A stretch of 64,000 nucleotides of DNA from Allomuricauda sp. (GCF_002699205.1 NZ_PABT01000020.1:1-64000), one strand, 5' to 3'. Positions 11,765 to 19,662 are shown, counted from the first letter of the stretch. Notes: generated from the sequence alone by a model not told the origin. Translations and numbers: made by a program.

Positions 11765-11795
11765 TAAGGTCTAACCAAAAAATGGAAAGACCTTA
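11765..11795 (-). promoter_or_regulatory. Hairpin in the rplL-rpoB spacer (candidate RNA processing or regulatory site)
   Basis: The arms TAAGGTCT (11765-11772) and AGACCTTA (11788-11795) pair perfectly; inside, after a symmetric 2x2 internal loop, CCA pairs with TGG around five A. There is no following T-run on the minus strand, so it is not an ordinary terminator. E. coli has an attenuator and RNase III site at the same place between rplL and rpoB; the equivalence here is inferred. Confidence 0.6.
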
Positions 11796-11819
11796 ACCAA
11801 GTTCTTATGGGAAAAGCGA

Positions 11820-12203
11820 TTATTTAAGCTCAACTTCTGCTCCTGCTTCTTCCAATGATTTTTTGATGCCTTCTGCCTCATCTTTGGCAACACCTTCCTT
11901 AACAGCTTTTGGTGCGCTGTCAACGATTTCTTTAGCGTCTTTTAGTCCAAGACCGGTCAATTCCTTAACCAATTTCACGACTGCCAATTTAGAAGCACCA
12001 GCAGCTTTAAGGATTACATCAAATTCTGATTTTTCCTCAGCAGCTTCACCTTCACCTCCACCGGCGGCGGCACCACCAGCAACGGCCACTGCAGCAGCAG
12101 CTGGCTCAATACCGTATTCTTCTTTCAATATGTCGGCCAACTCATTTACCTCTTTTACTGTAAGGTTTACCAACTGTTCTGCAAAATCTTTTAAATCTGC
12201 CAT
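11820..12203 (-). CDS. rplL: 50S ribosomal protein L7/L12
   Basis: L7/L12 forms the ribosomal stalk that recruits translational GTPases. The 127-residue protein has the N-terminal dimerisation helices, an Ala/Gly-rich flexible hinge (about residues 35-52, [16 protein letters not shown]) and the C-terminal domain with [17 protein letters not shown] and [14 protein letters not shown]. It follows rplJ by about 55 bp and is the last ribosomal gene before rpoB. Confidence 0.98.
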   Translation of the reverse strand: MADLKDFAEQLVNLTVKEVNELADILKEEYGIEPAAAAVAVAGGAAAGGGEGEAAEEKSEFDVILKAAGASKLAVVKLVKELTGLGLKDAKEIVDSAPKAVKEGVAKDEAEGIKKSLEEAGAEVELK

Positions 12204-12258
12204 TTTTCTATCGTTTAATAAAAATTTTTAAAAATATACTTAGTTTATTGTGCGCGAA

Positions 12259-12777
12259 TTATTCTTTTTCAGATAAAGTTTTAAGGATACCTGCCAGTTT
12301 ACCACCTCCAGACTTAAGTCCAGAAATAACATTTTTGGCCGGTGATTGCAACAATCCGATGATATCCCCGATGACCTCCTCTTTGGACTTGATATTAACA
12401 AGTGCGTCAAGGTTTTCATCCCCGATGTAAACCGCCTCTTCTATAAAGGCACCTTTCAATACGGGCTTTTCTGATTTTTTCCTAAAGTTCTTGATAAGTT
12501 TCGCAGGTGCATTCCCTGTTTCGGACAACATCAAAGATGTATTTCCCTTCAACACTTCGGAAAGTTCCCCAAATTCCTTATCAGAAGCTTCCATTGCTTT
12601 TGCAAGCAAGGTGTTCTTTACGACCGCTAGTTTAATGTTCGCTTTAAAACACGCTCTTCTTAAATTAGAGGTATCCACAGCATTCAATCCTGATATATCA
12701 GCCAAATAAATATTTGGGTTCTCAGCCAACTGTGCAGTCAAGTCTTCTATTACTGTTGCTTTTTCTTCTCTTGTCAT
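12259..12777 (-). CDS. rplJ: 50S ribosomal protein L10
   Basis: L10 anchors the L7/L12 dimers to 23S rRNA. The 172-residue protein begins MTREEKATVIEDLTAQLAE and shows the usual L10 features, including ADISGLNAVDTSNLRR and VVKNTLLAKAM. Only 22 bp separate it from rplA, so there is no room for the long L10 leader used for autoregulation in enterobacteria. Confidence 0.98.
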   Translation of the reverse strand: MTREEKATVIEDLTAQLAENPNIYLADISGLNAVDTSNLRRACFKANIKLAVVKNTLLAKAMEASDKEFGELSEVLKGNTSLMLSETGNAPAKLIKNFRKKSEKPVLKGAFIEEAVYIGDENLDALVNIKSKEEVIGDIIGLLQSPAKNVISGLKSGGGKLAGILKTLSEKE

Positions 12778-12799
12778 AGTTATAAAATTGAACTACCAG

Positions 12800-13492
12800 T
12801 TATTGAACTGCTTTTGGATCTAATTGAATACTAGGACTCATTGTACTGGATAAGTAAATACTTTTCATGTACACCCCTTTTGCTGCAGAAGGCTTCATTT
12901 TCACCAAGGTGTCTATCAACTCCCTAGCATTTCCCGCAATCTTATCTGCTGAAAAAGAAGCTTTGCCGATTGCAGCGTGTACAATTCCCGTTTTATCCAC
13001 TTTAAAGTCGATCTTACCGGCCTTAACATCGGACACTGCTTTCGCTACATCCATGGTCACCGTTCCGGTTTTTGGATTGGGCATTAAACCTCTAGGTCCC
13101 AAAATTCTACCTAATGGCCCCAGTTTACCCATGACGCTTGGCATGGTGACGATTACATCAACATCGGTCCAACCGCCTTTAATTTTCTCCAAATATTCGT
13201 CCAACCCTACAAAGTCAGCTCCCGCTTCTTTAGCTTCTGCTTCCTTGTCCGGTGTCACCAATGCCAAAACCTTTACGTCTTTACCTGTTCCGTGAGGAAG
13301 TGTAACAACGCCACGCACCATTTGATTGGCTTTTCTTGGATCTACGCCCAAACGAACCGCCAAATCAATGGAAGCATCAAATTTCACATTGGTTATTTCT
13401 TTTACTAAAGCTGATGCCTCTTCCAAAGAATAGAGTTTGTTCTTATCTATTTTGGACTGGGCTTCTTTTTGCTTTTTAGTCAATTTTGCCAT
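12800..13492 (-). CDS. rplA: 50S ribosomal protein L1
   Basis: L1 builds the mobile L1 stalk at the ribosomal E site and can repress its own mRNA in other bacteria. The 230-residue protein carries [19 protein letters not shown], the diagnostic L1 signature, and a basic N-terminus. It lies 22 bp after rplK and 22 bp before rplJ. Confidence 0.98.
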   Translation of the reverse strand: MAKLTKKQKEAQSKIDKNKLYSLEEASALVKEITNVKFDASIDLAVRLGVDPRKANQMVRGVVTLPHGTGKDVKVLALVTPDKEAEAKEAGADFVGLDEYLEKIKGGWTDVDVIVTMPSVMGKLGPLGRILGPRGLMPNPKTGTVTMDVAKAVSDVKAGKIDFKVDKTGIVHAAIGKASFSADKIAGNARELIDTLVKMKPSAAKGVYMKSIYLSSTMSPSIQLDPKAVQ

Positions 13493-13514
13493 TTAATTAC
13501 TGCTTTTTAAGATT

Positions 13515-13952
13515 TTAAAAAGGTCTTGGTCCGGCTATTTTCAGTCCCATAGATCTTGCAGTACCCGCAACCATACTCATTGCAGACTCCACGGTAAAAG
13601 CATTAAGATCCACCATTTTGTCTTCGGCGATTGCTTTTACTTGATCCCAGGTCACTGAACCGTTTTTAACCCTGTTAGGTTCGCCAGATCCTTTTTTAAT
13701 CTTAGCTGCTTCCATCAATTGAACTGCCGCGGGTGGTGTTTTTACAACAAAATCGAAAGATTTATCCTTGTAAACGGTGATAACAACAGGCAGTACTTTG
13801 CCTTGTTTGTCCTGTGTACGCGCATTAAATTGCTTACAGAACTCCATGATGTTAACACCAGCAGCACCTAAGGCGGGTCCAACCGGTGGCGATGGATTCG
13901 CAGCACCTCCCCTAACTTGTAATTTAACTACCTTATCTACTTCTTTTGCCAT
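13515..13952 (-). CDS. rplK: 50S ribosomal protein L11
   Basis: L11 binds the GTPase-associated centre of 23S rRNA. The 145-residue protein begins [20 protein letters not shown], has the proline-rich [20 protein letters not shown] hinge and ends in [10 protein letters not shown], all typical of L11. It is separated from nusG by a 150-bp spacer, the largest gap in the nusG-rplL stretch, which contains heptad-phased repeats. Confidence 0.98.
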   Translation of the reverse strand: MAKEVDKVVKLQVRGGAANPSPPVGPALGAAGVNIMEFCKQFNARTQDKQGKVLPVVITVYKDKSFDFVVKTPPAAVQLMEAAKIKKGSGEPNRVKNGSVTWDQVKAIAEDKMVDLNAFTVESAMSMVAGTARSMGLKIAGPRPF

Positions 13953-14030
13953 TGTTTCTAATTAAATTTAAAGTGTGTCAATTGGAAGCAACACAGCTTT
14001 ATATATATGTAACAGCTCTTTTTAAAGACT

Positions 14031-14065
14031 TTAGTTTTCAGACATGAGATTTAAGAAATGAAATG
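14031..14065. repeat. Heptad-phased TNAGNNN units in the nusG-rplK spacer
   Basis: Four successive 7-mers read TTAGTTT, TCAGACA, TGAGATT, TAAGAAA in exact phase, followed by a degenerate TGAAATG. The piece GAGATTTAAGA differs by one base from CAGATTTAAGA in the trpB-trpA spacer. No clear opposite-polarity half is seen here. Confidence 0.5.
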
Positions 14066-14102
14066 AACAACTTCAAATGCAATCCCTTCTACCTCACTTC
14101 CA

Positions 14103-14654
14103 TTATACTTTTTCAACTTGCATATAACTGAGTTCCAATGGTGTTTTTCTTCCGAAAATCTTAACCATAACCTCCAGCTTACGCTTTTCTTCATTGATTT
14201 TTTCAACAGTTCCGTTAAAACCATTGAAAGGTCCATCAATCACCTTGACCGTTTCTCCCAGTACAAATGGAATGGCCACATTGTCCGTATTGACAGCCAG
14301 CTCATCCACTTTACCGAGCATACGGTTTACTTCGGACTTTCGCAAAGGAATTGGATCTCCTCCTTTTACTTCTCCCAAAAATCCAATTACATTGGTAATG
14401 GAACGAATGATGTGTACCATTTCACCACCAAGATTGGCTTTGATCATGATATATCCTGGAAAGTAAACACGTTCTTTGTTTATTTTCTTCCCATTTCTAA
14501 TCTGAACAACTTTTTCGGTAGGTACCAGAACCTCTTCAAGATAGTCGCCAAATCCTGCGCGCTCTACCTCGCTCTCTATATAGCCCTTGATCTTATTCTC
14601 TTGACCACTGACTGCCCTAACCACATACCATTTTTTCTCCAGAACCTCAGACAT
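14103..14654 (-). CDS. nusG: Transcription termination/antitermination protein NusG
   Basis: NusG binds the RNA polymerase clamp and couples transcription to translation or Rho. The 183-residue protein has the NGN domain (KKWYVVRAVSGQENKIKGYI at the N-terminus) and a C-terminal KOW domain (VKVIDGPFNGFNGTVEKI). It lies 12 bp after secE, the universal secE-nusG pairing. Confidence 0.98.
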   Translation of the reverse strand: MSEVLEKKWYVVRAVSGQENKIKGYIESEVERAGFGDYLEEVLVPTEKVVQIRNGKKINKERVYFPGYIMIKANLGGEMVHIIRSITNVIGFLGEVKGGDPIPLRKSEVNRMLGKVDELAVNTDNVAIPFVLGETVKVIDGPFNGFNGTVEKINEEKRKLEVMVKIFGRKTPLELSYMQVEKV

Positions 14655-14666
14655 ATCAACCGATCT

Positions 14667-14855
14667 TTATCCTATTAATTTTTCAAAATACAATCTGATC
14701 AAGTTACTGAACAAGGAATCCACTCCCCACGTTGCCAAAGCAAATAAAATGGAGAAAACCGCTACAATAACCATTAGATTGGAAGCTTTGCTTCTTTCCA
14801 ACCAAGTAACATTGTTTTTAAGTTCTTCTAATGATTCCTTTATATAAGTGACCAT
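14667..14855 (-). CDS. secE: Preprotein translocase subunit SecE
   Basis: SecE is the small clamp subunit of the SecYEG channel. The track ORF starts at 14906, but its first 17 codons run into the tRNA-Trp gene; the ATG at 14855 gives MVTYIKESLEELKNNVTWL, the normal SecE beginning, and 62 residues. A cytoplasmic amphipathic helix (ELKNNVTWLER) is followed by one transmembrane helix (about 29-46), the single-span bacterial form. It is followed after 12 bp by nusG. Confidence 0.95.
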   Translation of the reverse strand: MVTYIKESLEELKNNVTWLERSKASNLMVIVAVFSILFALATWGVDSLFSNLIRLYFEKLIG

Positions 14856-14876
14856 GATTTTTATGTATTTTGCTTG

Positions 14877-14949
14877 CACGGGAGGAGAGACTCGAACTCC
14901 CGACACCTGGTTTTGGAGACCAGTGCTCTACCAACTGAGCTACACCCGT
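14877..14949 (-). tRNA. tRNA-Trp (CCA)
   Basis: The 73-nt cloverleaf has D-arm GCTC/GAGC, anticodon loop CTCCAAA with CCA at 34-36 and T-loop TTCGAGT. The 3' CCA is not encoded. The acceptor stem has an apparent U6-U67 mismatch (ACGGGTG against CTCCCGT). It sits between tuf and secE, the usual place for tRNA-Trp in this operon. Confidence 0.96.
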
Positions 14950-15018
14950 TTATAATTACACTGAAAGGTATCCCGAGAAAATCGGGACACCCTTAAGTGC
15001 AACTTTATTCTAAAATGA

Positions 15019-16206
15019 TTAATCCAAAATCTCAGTAACCTGACCAGCACCTACGGTTCTACCACCCTCACGGATAGCGAAACGCAAACCTACGTTACAA
15101 GCTACAGGCTGAATAAGATCAACAGTAATTGTCAAGTTATCACCAGGCATTACCATTTCAACTCCGTCAGGCAAGTTAATGTTACCTGTTACATCCGTTG
15201 TTCTCAAGTAGAACTGTGGACGGTAGTTGTTGTGGAATGGTGTATGACGACCACCTTCTTCTTTTTTAAGGATATAAACCTCTGCCTTAAATTTGGCGTG
15301 AGGAGTTACAGAACCAGGCTTACAGATAACCATACCTCTTTTAATGTCCGATTTCTCGATACCTCTCAAAAGAAGACCTACGTTATCACCAGCTTCACCT
15401 CTATCCAAAATCTTACGGAACATTTCAACTCCGGTAATGGTAGAAGTCAATTTCTCAGCACCCATACCGATAATATCCACAGGATCACCAGTATTGGCAA
15501 CTCCAGTTTCGATACGACCAGTAGCAACGGTTCCACGACCTGTAATTGTGAAAACATCTTCAATTGGCATTAGGAAATCTTTGTCAACTTCACGCTCAGG
15601 CTCCTCGATCCACTCATCAACAGCTTTCATCAATTCCATAACACTGTCAACCCATTTTTGCTCACCGTTCAAAGCACCAAGTGCAGAACCGGCAATAACA
15701 GGACCATTGTCACCATCATATTCGTAGAAAGAAAGCAATTCCCTTACCTCCATTTCAACAAGCTCCAAAAGCTCCTCATCATCCACCATGTCAACTTTGT
15801 TCAAGAAAACAACGATACGTGGAATTCCAACCTGACGTCCCAATAGGATGTGCTCACGAGTCTGTGGCATTGGACCATCTGTAGCAGCTACAACCAAGAT
15901 AGCTCCGTCCATCTGAGCAGCACCGGTAACCATATTCTTCACGTAATCCGCGTGACCAGGACAGTCAACGTGAGCGTAGTGACGTTTTTCTGTTTGGTAC
16001 TCAACGTGTGAAGTGTTGATTGTAATACCTCTTTCTTTTTCTTCAGGAGCATTGTCAATAGAATCAAAGCTTCTTGTTTCAGACAAACCTGCGTTGGCCA
16101 ATACACTGGTAATAGCAGCGGTCAATGTAGTTTTACCGTGATCCACGTGTCCAATGGTACCAATATTTAAGTGCGGTTTGGAACGATCAAAAGTTTCCTT
16201 TGCCAT
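15019..16206 (-). CDS. tuf: Elongation factor Tu
   Basis: EF-Tu delivers aminoacyl-tRNA to the ribosome. The 395-residue protein has the P-loop GHVDHGKTT (residues 19-27), [11 protein letters not shown] and NKVDMVDD, and the C-terminal domains end in [11 protein letters not shown]. The gene lies between tRNA-Thr(GGT) and tRNA-Trp on the minus strand and is probably cotranscribed from the promoter at 16799-16828. It has no SD; an A-rich leader precedes the ATG. Confidence 0.99.
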   Translation of the reverse strand: MAKETFDRSKPHLNIGTIGHVDHGKTTLTAAITSVLANAGLSETRSFDSIDNAPEEKERGITINTSHVEYQTEKRHYAHVDCPGHADYVKNMVTGAAQMDGAILVVAATDGPMPQTREHILLGRQVGIPRIVVFLNKVDMVDDEELLELVEMEVRELLSFYEYDGDNGPVIAGSALGALNGEQKWVDSVMELMKAVDEWIEEPEREVDKDFLMPIEDVFTITGRGTVATGRIETGVANTGDPVDIIGMGAEKLTSTITGVEMFRKILDRGEAGDNVGLLLRGIEKSDIKRGMVICKPGSVTPHAKFKAEVYILKKEEGGRHTPFHNNYRPQFYLRTTDVTGNINLPDGVEMVMPGDNLTITVDLIQPVACNVGLRFAIREGGRTVGAGQVTEILD

Positions 16207-16253
16207 TTTAAATAATTTTAATCTTAGTTTATATTAGTGTACAAATCGTTTTG

Positions 16254-16325
16254 AGCCAATGACGGGATTTGAACCCGTGACCTCTTCCTTACCAAGGAAA
16301 CGCTCTACCCCTGAGCTACACCGGC
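16254..16325 (-). tRNA. tRNA-Thr (GGT)
   Basis: The 72-nt cloverleaf has acceptor arms GCCGGTG and CATTGGC (two G-T pairs), anticodon loop TTGGTAA with GGT, and T-loop TTCAAAT. The 3' CCA is not encoded. It is the last of four tRNAs before tuf. Confidence 0.95.
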
Positions 16326-16329
16326 CTAT

Positions 16330-16414
16330 GGGTTATCAGGTTTAGAGTTTAAAGTTACAAGTCTAGCTCGTCAAAACTTCAACCTTCTTCTTGAAATCAA
16401 TATTTCAAGTTTAG
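16330..16414. repeat. Heptad-phased spacer between tRNA-Gly and tRNA-Thr
   Basis: On the plus strand GGTTATC, AGGTTTA, GAGTTTA, AAGTTAC and AAGTCTA follow each other in exact 7-nt phase (16331-16365); after a central AGCT the phase continues with opposite polarity (AAAACTT, CAACCTT). Near the right end TTGAAAT/ATTTCAA (16391-16408) forms a 7-bp stem with a 4-nt loop. The design resembles the trp-operon spacers. Confidence 0.55.
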
Positions 16415-16487
16415 AGCGGGAGACCGGGTTCGAACCGGCGACATTCAGCTTGGAAGGCTGACGCTCTACCAACTGAGCTACTCCCGC
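16415..16487 (-). tRNA. tRNA-Gly (TCC)
   Basis: The 73-nt cloverleaf has acceptor arms GCGGGAG and CTCCCGC, anticodon loop CTTCCAA with TCC, and T-loop TTCGAAC. The CCA end is not encoded. Confidence 0.96.
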
Positions 16488-16568
16488 ATTTTTTTTCTGG
16501 ATTTTCATCCAAAAGATTCCATTATTTCAATAAACCTTCTTCCCAGTTGTTCCGCCGAACAACTTTTG

Positions 16569-16651
16569 TGGGGGGAGCAGGATTCGAACCTGCGAAGGTA
16601 AAAACCAACAGATTTACAGTCTGTCCTCGTTGGCCGCTTGAGTATCCCCCC
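16569..16651 (-). tRNA. tRNA-Tyr (GTA)
   Basis: The 83-nt molecule with a long variable arm (class II) has acceptor arms GGGGGGA and TCCCCCC, anticodon GTA within CTGTAAA, and T-loop TTCGAAT. The size and the variable arm agree with bacterial tRNA-Tyr. Confidence 0.96.
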
Positions 16652-16674
16652 GCCTTAATTTTCAGTAACTTACG

Positions 16675-16748
16675 AGCCGATAGAGGGACTCGAACCCACG
16701 ACCTGCTGATTACAAATCAGCTGCTCTAGCCAGCTGAGCTATATCGGC
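16675..16748 (-). tRNA. tRNA-Thr (TGT)
   Basis: The 74-nt cloverleaf has acceptor arms GCCGATA and TATCGGC, anticodon loop TTTGTAA with TGT, and T-loop TTCGAGT. It is the first gene of the tRNA-tuf operon. Confidence 0.96.
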
Positions 16749-16770
16749 ATTTCACCGCTTTTTATTCACT

Positions 16771-16797
16771 AAAAAAGCCCGCTATTTCTAACGGACT
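16771..16797 (-). terminator. Intrinsic terminator after hpf, overlapping the tRNA operon start
   Basis: On the minus strand AGTCCGTTA pairs with TAGCGGGCT (9 bp with two G-T) around GAAA, followed by six T. It lies about 50 nt past the hpf stop. Its left arm starts 2 nt after the -7 box of the tRNA promoter. Confidence 0.75.
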
Positions 16798-16798
16798 G

Positions 16799-16828
16799 CA
16801 AATGTATATATTTATTTTTTTAATCAAA
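16799..16828 (-). promoter_or_regulatory. Promoter of the tRNA-tuf-secE-nusG operon
   Basis: On the minus strand TTTG (16825-16828) and TACATTTG (16799-16806) are separated by 18 nt, an excellent match to the Bacteroidota TTTG/TAnnTTTG consensus. The predicted start lies around 16793-16795, about 45 nt before the first tRNA. Confidence 0.75.
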
Positions 16829-16849
16829 ACAAATTTTGAAAAATTTTCA

Positions 16850-17152
16850 TCAAGCTTTCGCTCTAAGTTTTTCCTTCTTTTTGACCAACTGCCTTTCCAA
16901 GGAACTGCAGGCCGAATCCACGGCCTCCTCAAATGTTTTACATTGTTTTTTTACCATAATTTTATCCCCAGGAACAAAAACCATGATTTCCACTATCTTA
17001 TTTTCTTTTGCACTCGTGTTCTCCACTTTTAAATATACATCGGATTCAATGACCCTGTCATAGAACAATTCCATCTTGTCCATTCGTTTTTGGACAAAGT
17101 CGATGAGTTTTCCATCAGCGGTAAAATTTACCGATTGTGCGTTTACTTTCAT
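16850..17152 (-). CDS. hpf: Ribosome hibernation-promoting factor (HPF/RaiA, short form)
   Basis: HPF binds the decoding region of idle 30S subunits and stabilises inactive ribosomes. The 100-residue protein has the family pattern: an N-terminal strand (MKVNAQSVNFTADGKLIDFV), KRMDKMELFYDRVIESDVYL, and a basic C-terminus (RQLVKKKEKLRAKA). It is the short form without the dimerising C-terminal domain. A 54-bp gap with a 6-bp hairpin (ACTGTC/GACAGT) separates it from the recombinase gene upstream on the same strand. Confidence 0.93.
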   Translation of the reverse strand: MKVNAQSVNFTADGKLIDFVQKRMDKMELFYDRVIESDVYLKVENTSAKENKIVEIMVFVPGDKIMVKKQCKTFEEAVDSACSSLERQLVKKKEKLRAKA

Positions 17153-17206
17153 AAGACGTAGTTTTTAGTACTGTCTGCGACAGTGAAGTTAAACAATACA
17201 AGAATG

Positions 17207-18097
17207 TTATTTCTTGTTTCTGGGATGGGCCTTTTGATGCACTTTCTTCAGTTCAGCGATACTGTTGTGCGTGTACACTTGAGTGGAAGCCAAACTGGAA
17301 TGACCCAATAATTCCTTTACGGAATTTAAATCTGCCCCCCGGTTAAGCAAGTGTGTTGCAAAGGTATGTCTGAGTATGTGCGGACTCTTTTTTACCTTGG
17401 GAGACACCAAACTAAAATACCTATTTATAGTTCGATAAACAAGCGTTTCGTAAATTTTAAGACCTTCTTTTGTTAAAAATAGATAAGGTAAATCCAATCC
17501 GTTCTCCAGTTCCGAACGCCTGTTCATATAGTTTCTGATTTGCTCTATGGTCGAGGGCAACAGGGGCAGGATGCGTTCTTTGTTCCTTTTACCGAGCACT
17601 TTTAGAACTTGACCTGTAAGATCGACATCCTCAATTTTTAGATTGACCAATTCAGCCCTTCGCATTCCCGTGGCGTACAATAGTTCAATGATCAGTTTAT
17701 CCCGTACACCTTCAAAATCATCATTAAAAGGAATTTCGGACAAGATGGTTTCCATCTCGGATTCAGAAAATGGAACCTCAACCTTTTTGCGGGTCTTGAG
17801 TGCCCTGTGTTTCAACAAGGGTGACACCTTTATGTCTCCGATTTTCAATAAAAATTTATAATACGCCTGTAAAGAAGATATCTTCCTATTGATGGTCCTG
17901 TTGGAAATTCCTTGATCGGACAGGGCAACGATCCAATTTCGTATCAGTGGATAAGACACCTCCACAATGTTATGCGCCCCATGGCTTTCCTTGCAGAAGT
18001 CGGTAAAAGCCGCTATATCCCTCTCATACGCCTTTATGGTATGCTCGGAGTAGTTTTTTTCCAGCCTTAAATAAGATATAAAAGCAGATACGGACAT
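17207..18097 (-). CDS. Tyrosine recombinase XerC/XerD type
   Basis: The 296-residue protein is a Xer-type site-specific recombinase, probably for chromosome dimer resolution. It has the N-terminal SAM-like core-binding domain (FISYLRLEKNYSEHTIKAYE) and the catalytic set: Arg in TGMRRAEL, Lys in the VLGKRNKE hairpin, HILRHTFATHLL, GHSSLASTQVYTH with the Tyr nucleophile. XerC and XerD cannot be told apart by eye; the setting next to hpf and rpsU and the absence of any mobile-element genes argue for the housekeeping enzyme. Confidence 0.92.
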   Translation of the reverse strand: MSVSAFISYLRLEKNYSEHTIKAYERDIAAFTDFCKESHGAHNIVEVSYPLIRNWIVALSDQGISNRTINRKISSLQAYYKFLLKIGDIKVSPLLKHRALKTRKKVEVPFSESEMETILSEIPFNDDFEGVRDKLIIELLYATGMRRAELVNLKIEDVDLTGQVLKVLGKRNKERILPLLPSTIEQIRNYMNRRSELENGLDLPYLFLTKEGLKIYETLVYRTINRYFSLVSPKVKKSPHILRHTFATHLLNRGADLNSVKELLGHSSLASTQVYTHNSIAELKKVHQKAHPRNKK

Positions 18098-18140
18098 ATA
18101 TCAAAGGTAGTTATTACTATCGGGCTATGGGCAAAACGAA

Positions 18141-18170
18141 AAATCCCGTTCCAATATTGGAACGGGATTG
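18141..18170 (-). terminator. Terminator after rpsU
   Basis: Bases 18142-18169 are a perfect 28-nt palindrome (AATCCCGTTCCAAT and its complement) followed on the minus strand by TTTCGTTTT. It ends the rpsU transcript before the recombinase gene. Confidence 0.88.
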
Positions 18171-18195
18171 ATATATTTTTATAAGAGCGATAGCC

Positions 18196-18390
18196 TTATA
18201 CTTCCTCTCGGTCTCTTAAACCTTGAATGTATTGCGCTTTTTGAATTTGCGCTCTACGCTGCACAGAAGGCTTGGTAAACTGCTGTCTTGTTCTTAACTG
18301 ACGCATGGTACCTGTTCTATCGAACTTACGTTTGAAACGCTTTAAAGCTCTATCGATGTTTTCTCCTTCTTTTACTGGTATGATCAACAT
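18196..18390 (-). CDS. rpsU: 30S ribosomal protein S21
   Basis: bS21 sits next to the 3' end of 16S rRNA; in Flavobacterium it takes part in covering the anti-Shine-Dalgarno sequence. The 64-residue protein begins MLIIPVKEGENIDRALKRFKRKFDRTG and is basic throughout, as expected. It is a single-gene unit with its own -7 box, a perfect SD and a strong terminator. Confidence 0.97.
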   Translation of the reverse strand: MLIIPVKEGENIDRALKRFKRKFDRTGTMRQLRTRQQFTKPSVQRRAQIQKAQYIQGLRDREEV

Positions 18391-18398
18391 AGGCTACA

Positions 18399-18407
18399 AC
18401 CTCCTTT
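18399..18407 (-). promoter_or_regulatory. Perfect Shine-Dalgarno sequence of rpsU
   Basis: The minus strand reads AAAGGAGGT, 8 nt before the rpsU ATG, complementary to the 16S rRNA tail. The other starts I examined in the window (for example tuf, rplL, secE) have A-rich leaders without an SD. Published work on Flavobacterium links the rpsU SD to autoregulation by bS21-lacking ribosomes. Confidence 0.9.
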
Positions 18408-18425
18408 CTTTAAAATTTTGGTGTG

Positions 18426-18433
18426 CAAATATA
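18426..18433 (-). promoter_or_regulatory. -7 box of rpsU promoter
   Basis: TATATTTG on the minus strand matches TAnnTTTG and lies 36 nt upstream of the start codon; no convincing TTTG -33 element is visible at the right distance. Confidence 0.55.
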
Positions 18434-18482
18434 CAAATGATATTCAATGAGTAAAGAAATATTTTATTTTTTTGATAATTAA

Positions 18483-19652
18483 CTATATCATAGGTTTCTT
18501 ATACTCTTTTTTATCCACGATGATCTTCGCCAAAATTTCCTTCAAGATTTCTGAGGTACCCCCTCCAATCGGTCCCAATCTACTGTCCCGGCTCAATCTT
18601 GCCATGGGATAATCTTCCATATAGCCATAGCCACCCAAAAACTGAAGGCAATTATAGATGACTTCATCTGCCATTTTTGTGGATTTAAGTTTAGAGATCG
18701 TCGCTTCCTTAACCACATAAGCACCCTTATCCATTTGCGCTACGGTCGCATAATTAAATTGTTTGCACAACAACATATCCGAATAAAGGTCCACCAGCCT
18801 ATGCCGCAAAGCTTGAAATTGGTCAATACTTTTGCCAAAGGCCTTTCGTTCCGACATATATTGCAATGCATAATCCAGAGCGTACTCCGCCCTTGCATGG
18901 GCATTTACCCCCATTACCAAACGTTCAAGGGAAAATGCCTCCATTATGTATCCAAAACCAGCATTTTCTTCACCCAATAAATTGGAAGCAGGAACTTCAA
19001 CATTATCAAAGGCCAATTCTGCAGTATCGGAGGCACGCCAGCCCAATTTGTCCAACTTATTGGAGGAAACACCCTTGGCATTCCTGTCCATTATGAACAT
19101 ACTGATTCCTTTATAACCCGCATCAACATCCGTCTTTGCCGCCAATATGATATAGTCCCCATAAACCCCATTGGTGATAAATGTTTTGGAACCGTTCACA
19201 ATATATACGTCACCTTTCTTTTCCGCCGTGGTCCGCATTGCGGCAACATCACTGCCACCAAAGGGTTCGGAAACCCCTAAACTTCCAATTTTGCTACCAA
19301 GAACACTAGGCTCTAAATAAGCCCGTTTCTGTTCATCATTGGCCAACCTATTTAAATAAGTCATGGCCAAGTATTGATGTGCCCACATGGCAGCGGCAAA
19401 ACCTCCGGAATTGATCTTTTGCAATTCTTCCAGAAAAATAACGGTATAAAAAAGATCCAAATCCAATCCAGAATAAGCCTCTGGGGTCATTAGTCCAAAA
19501 TACCCCATCTTACCGAACTTGTTCCAAATATCCCTGTCAATCTTACCTGAAGCCTCCCATTTTTCAATGTTGGGAACAACTTCTTTTTGCAAAAAATCCT
19601 TTAAACTCTCACGAAATAAATTATGCTCTTCCGTGAAGTACATATCAGTCAT
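18483..19652 (-). CDS. Acyl-CoA dehydrogenase
   Basis: The FAD enzyme catalyses alpha,beta-dehydrogenation of acyl-CoA in beta-oxidation or amino-acid degradation. The 389-residue protein has the family order: N-terminal helical domain, middle strand domain with GVSEPFGGSDVAAMRT and the C-terminal FAD helices (RKAFGKSIDQFQALRH, FLGGYGYMEDYPMARLSRD). The segment that carries the catalytic Glu in medium-chain enzymes reads GGGTSEI here, without Glu; a Glu in ARAEYALDYAL is positioned like the base of long-chain/isovaleryl-type enzymes. It lies 10 bp downstream of the HhH gene. Confidence 0.93.
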   Translation of the reverse strand: MTDMYFTEEHNLFRESLKDFLQKEVVPNIEKWEASGKIDRDIWNKFGKMGYFGLMTPEAYSGLDLDLFYTVIFLEELQKINSGGFAAAMWAHQYLAMTYLNRLANDEQKRAYLEPSVLGSKIGSLGVSEPFGGSDVAAMRTTAEKKGDVYIVNGSKTFITNGVYGDYIILAAKTDVDAGYKGISMFIMDRNAKGVSSNKLDKLGWRASDTAELAFDNVEVPASNLLGEENAGFGYIMEAFSLERLVMGVNAHARAEYALDYALQYMSERKAFGKSIDQFQALRHRLVDLYSDMLLCKQFNYATVAQMDKGAYVVKEATISKLKSTKMADEVIYNCLQFLGGYGYMEDYPMARLSRDSRLGPIGGGTSEILKEILAKIIVDKKEYKKPMI

Positions 19653-19662
19653 ACCACCTATT

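Noticed and set aside
14667-14906. Longer SecE start at 14906
   Set aside because: The extra N-terminus is encoded by the tRNA-Trp gene; the ATG at 14855 gives the normal SecE start.
14971-14987. TCCCGA/TCGGGA hairpin between tuf and tRNA-Trp as a terminator
   Set aside because: Only six pairs and no T-run on the minus strand; at most a processing signal in the operon.
16547-16729. 60-aa plus-strand ORF in the tRNA cluster
   Set aside because: It is the reverse complement of tRNA-Tyr and tRNA-Thr, a well-known source of false ORFs.
17170-17184. ACTGTC/GACAGT hairpin between the recombinase and hpf
   Set aside because: Six pairs with a 3-nt loop and no T-run; too weak to call a function.
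17207-18097. Tyrosine recombinase as sign of an integrated mobile element
   Set aside because: It lies between housekeeping hpf and rpsU, with no att repeats, phage or cargo genes; a Xer enzyme is the better explanation.
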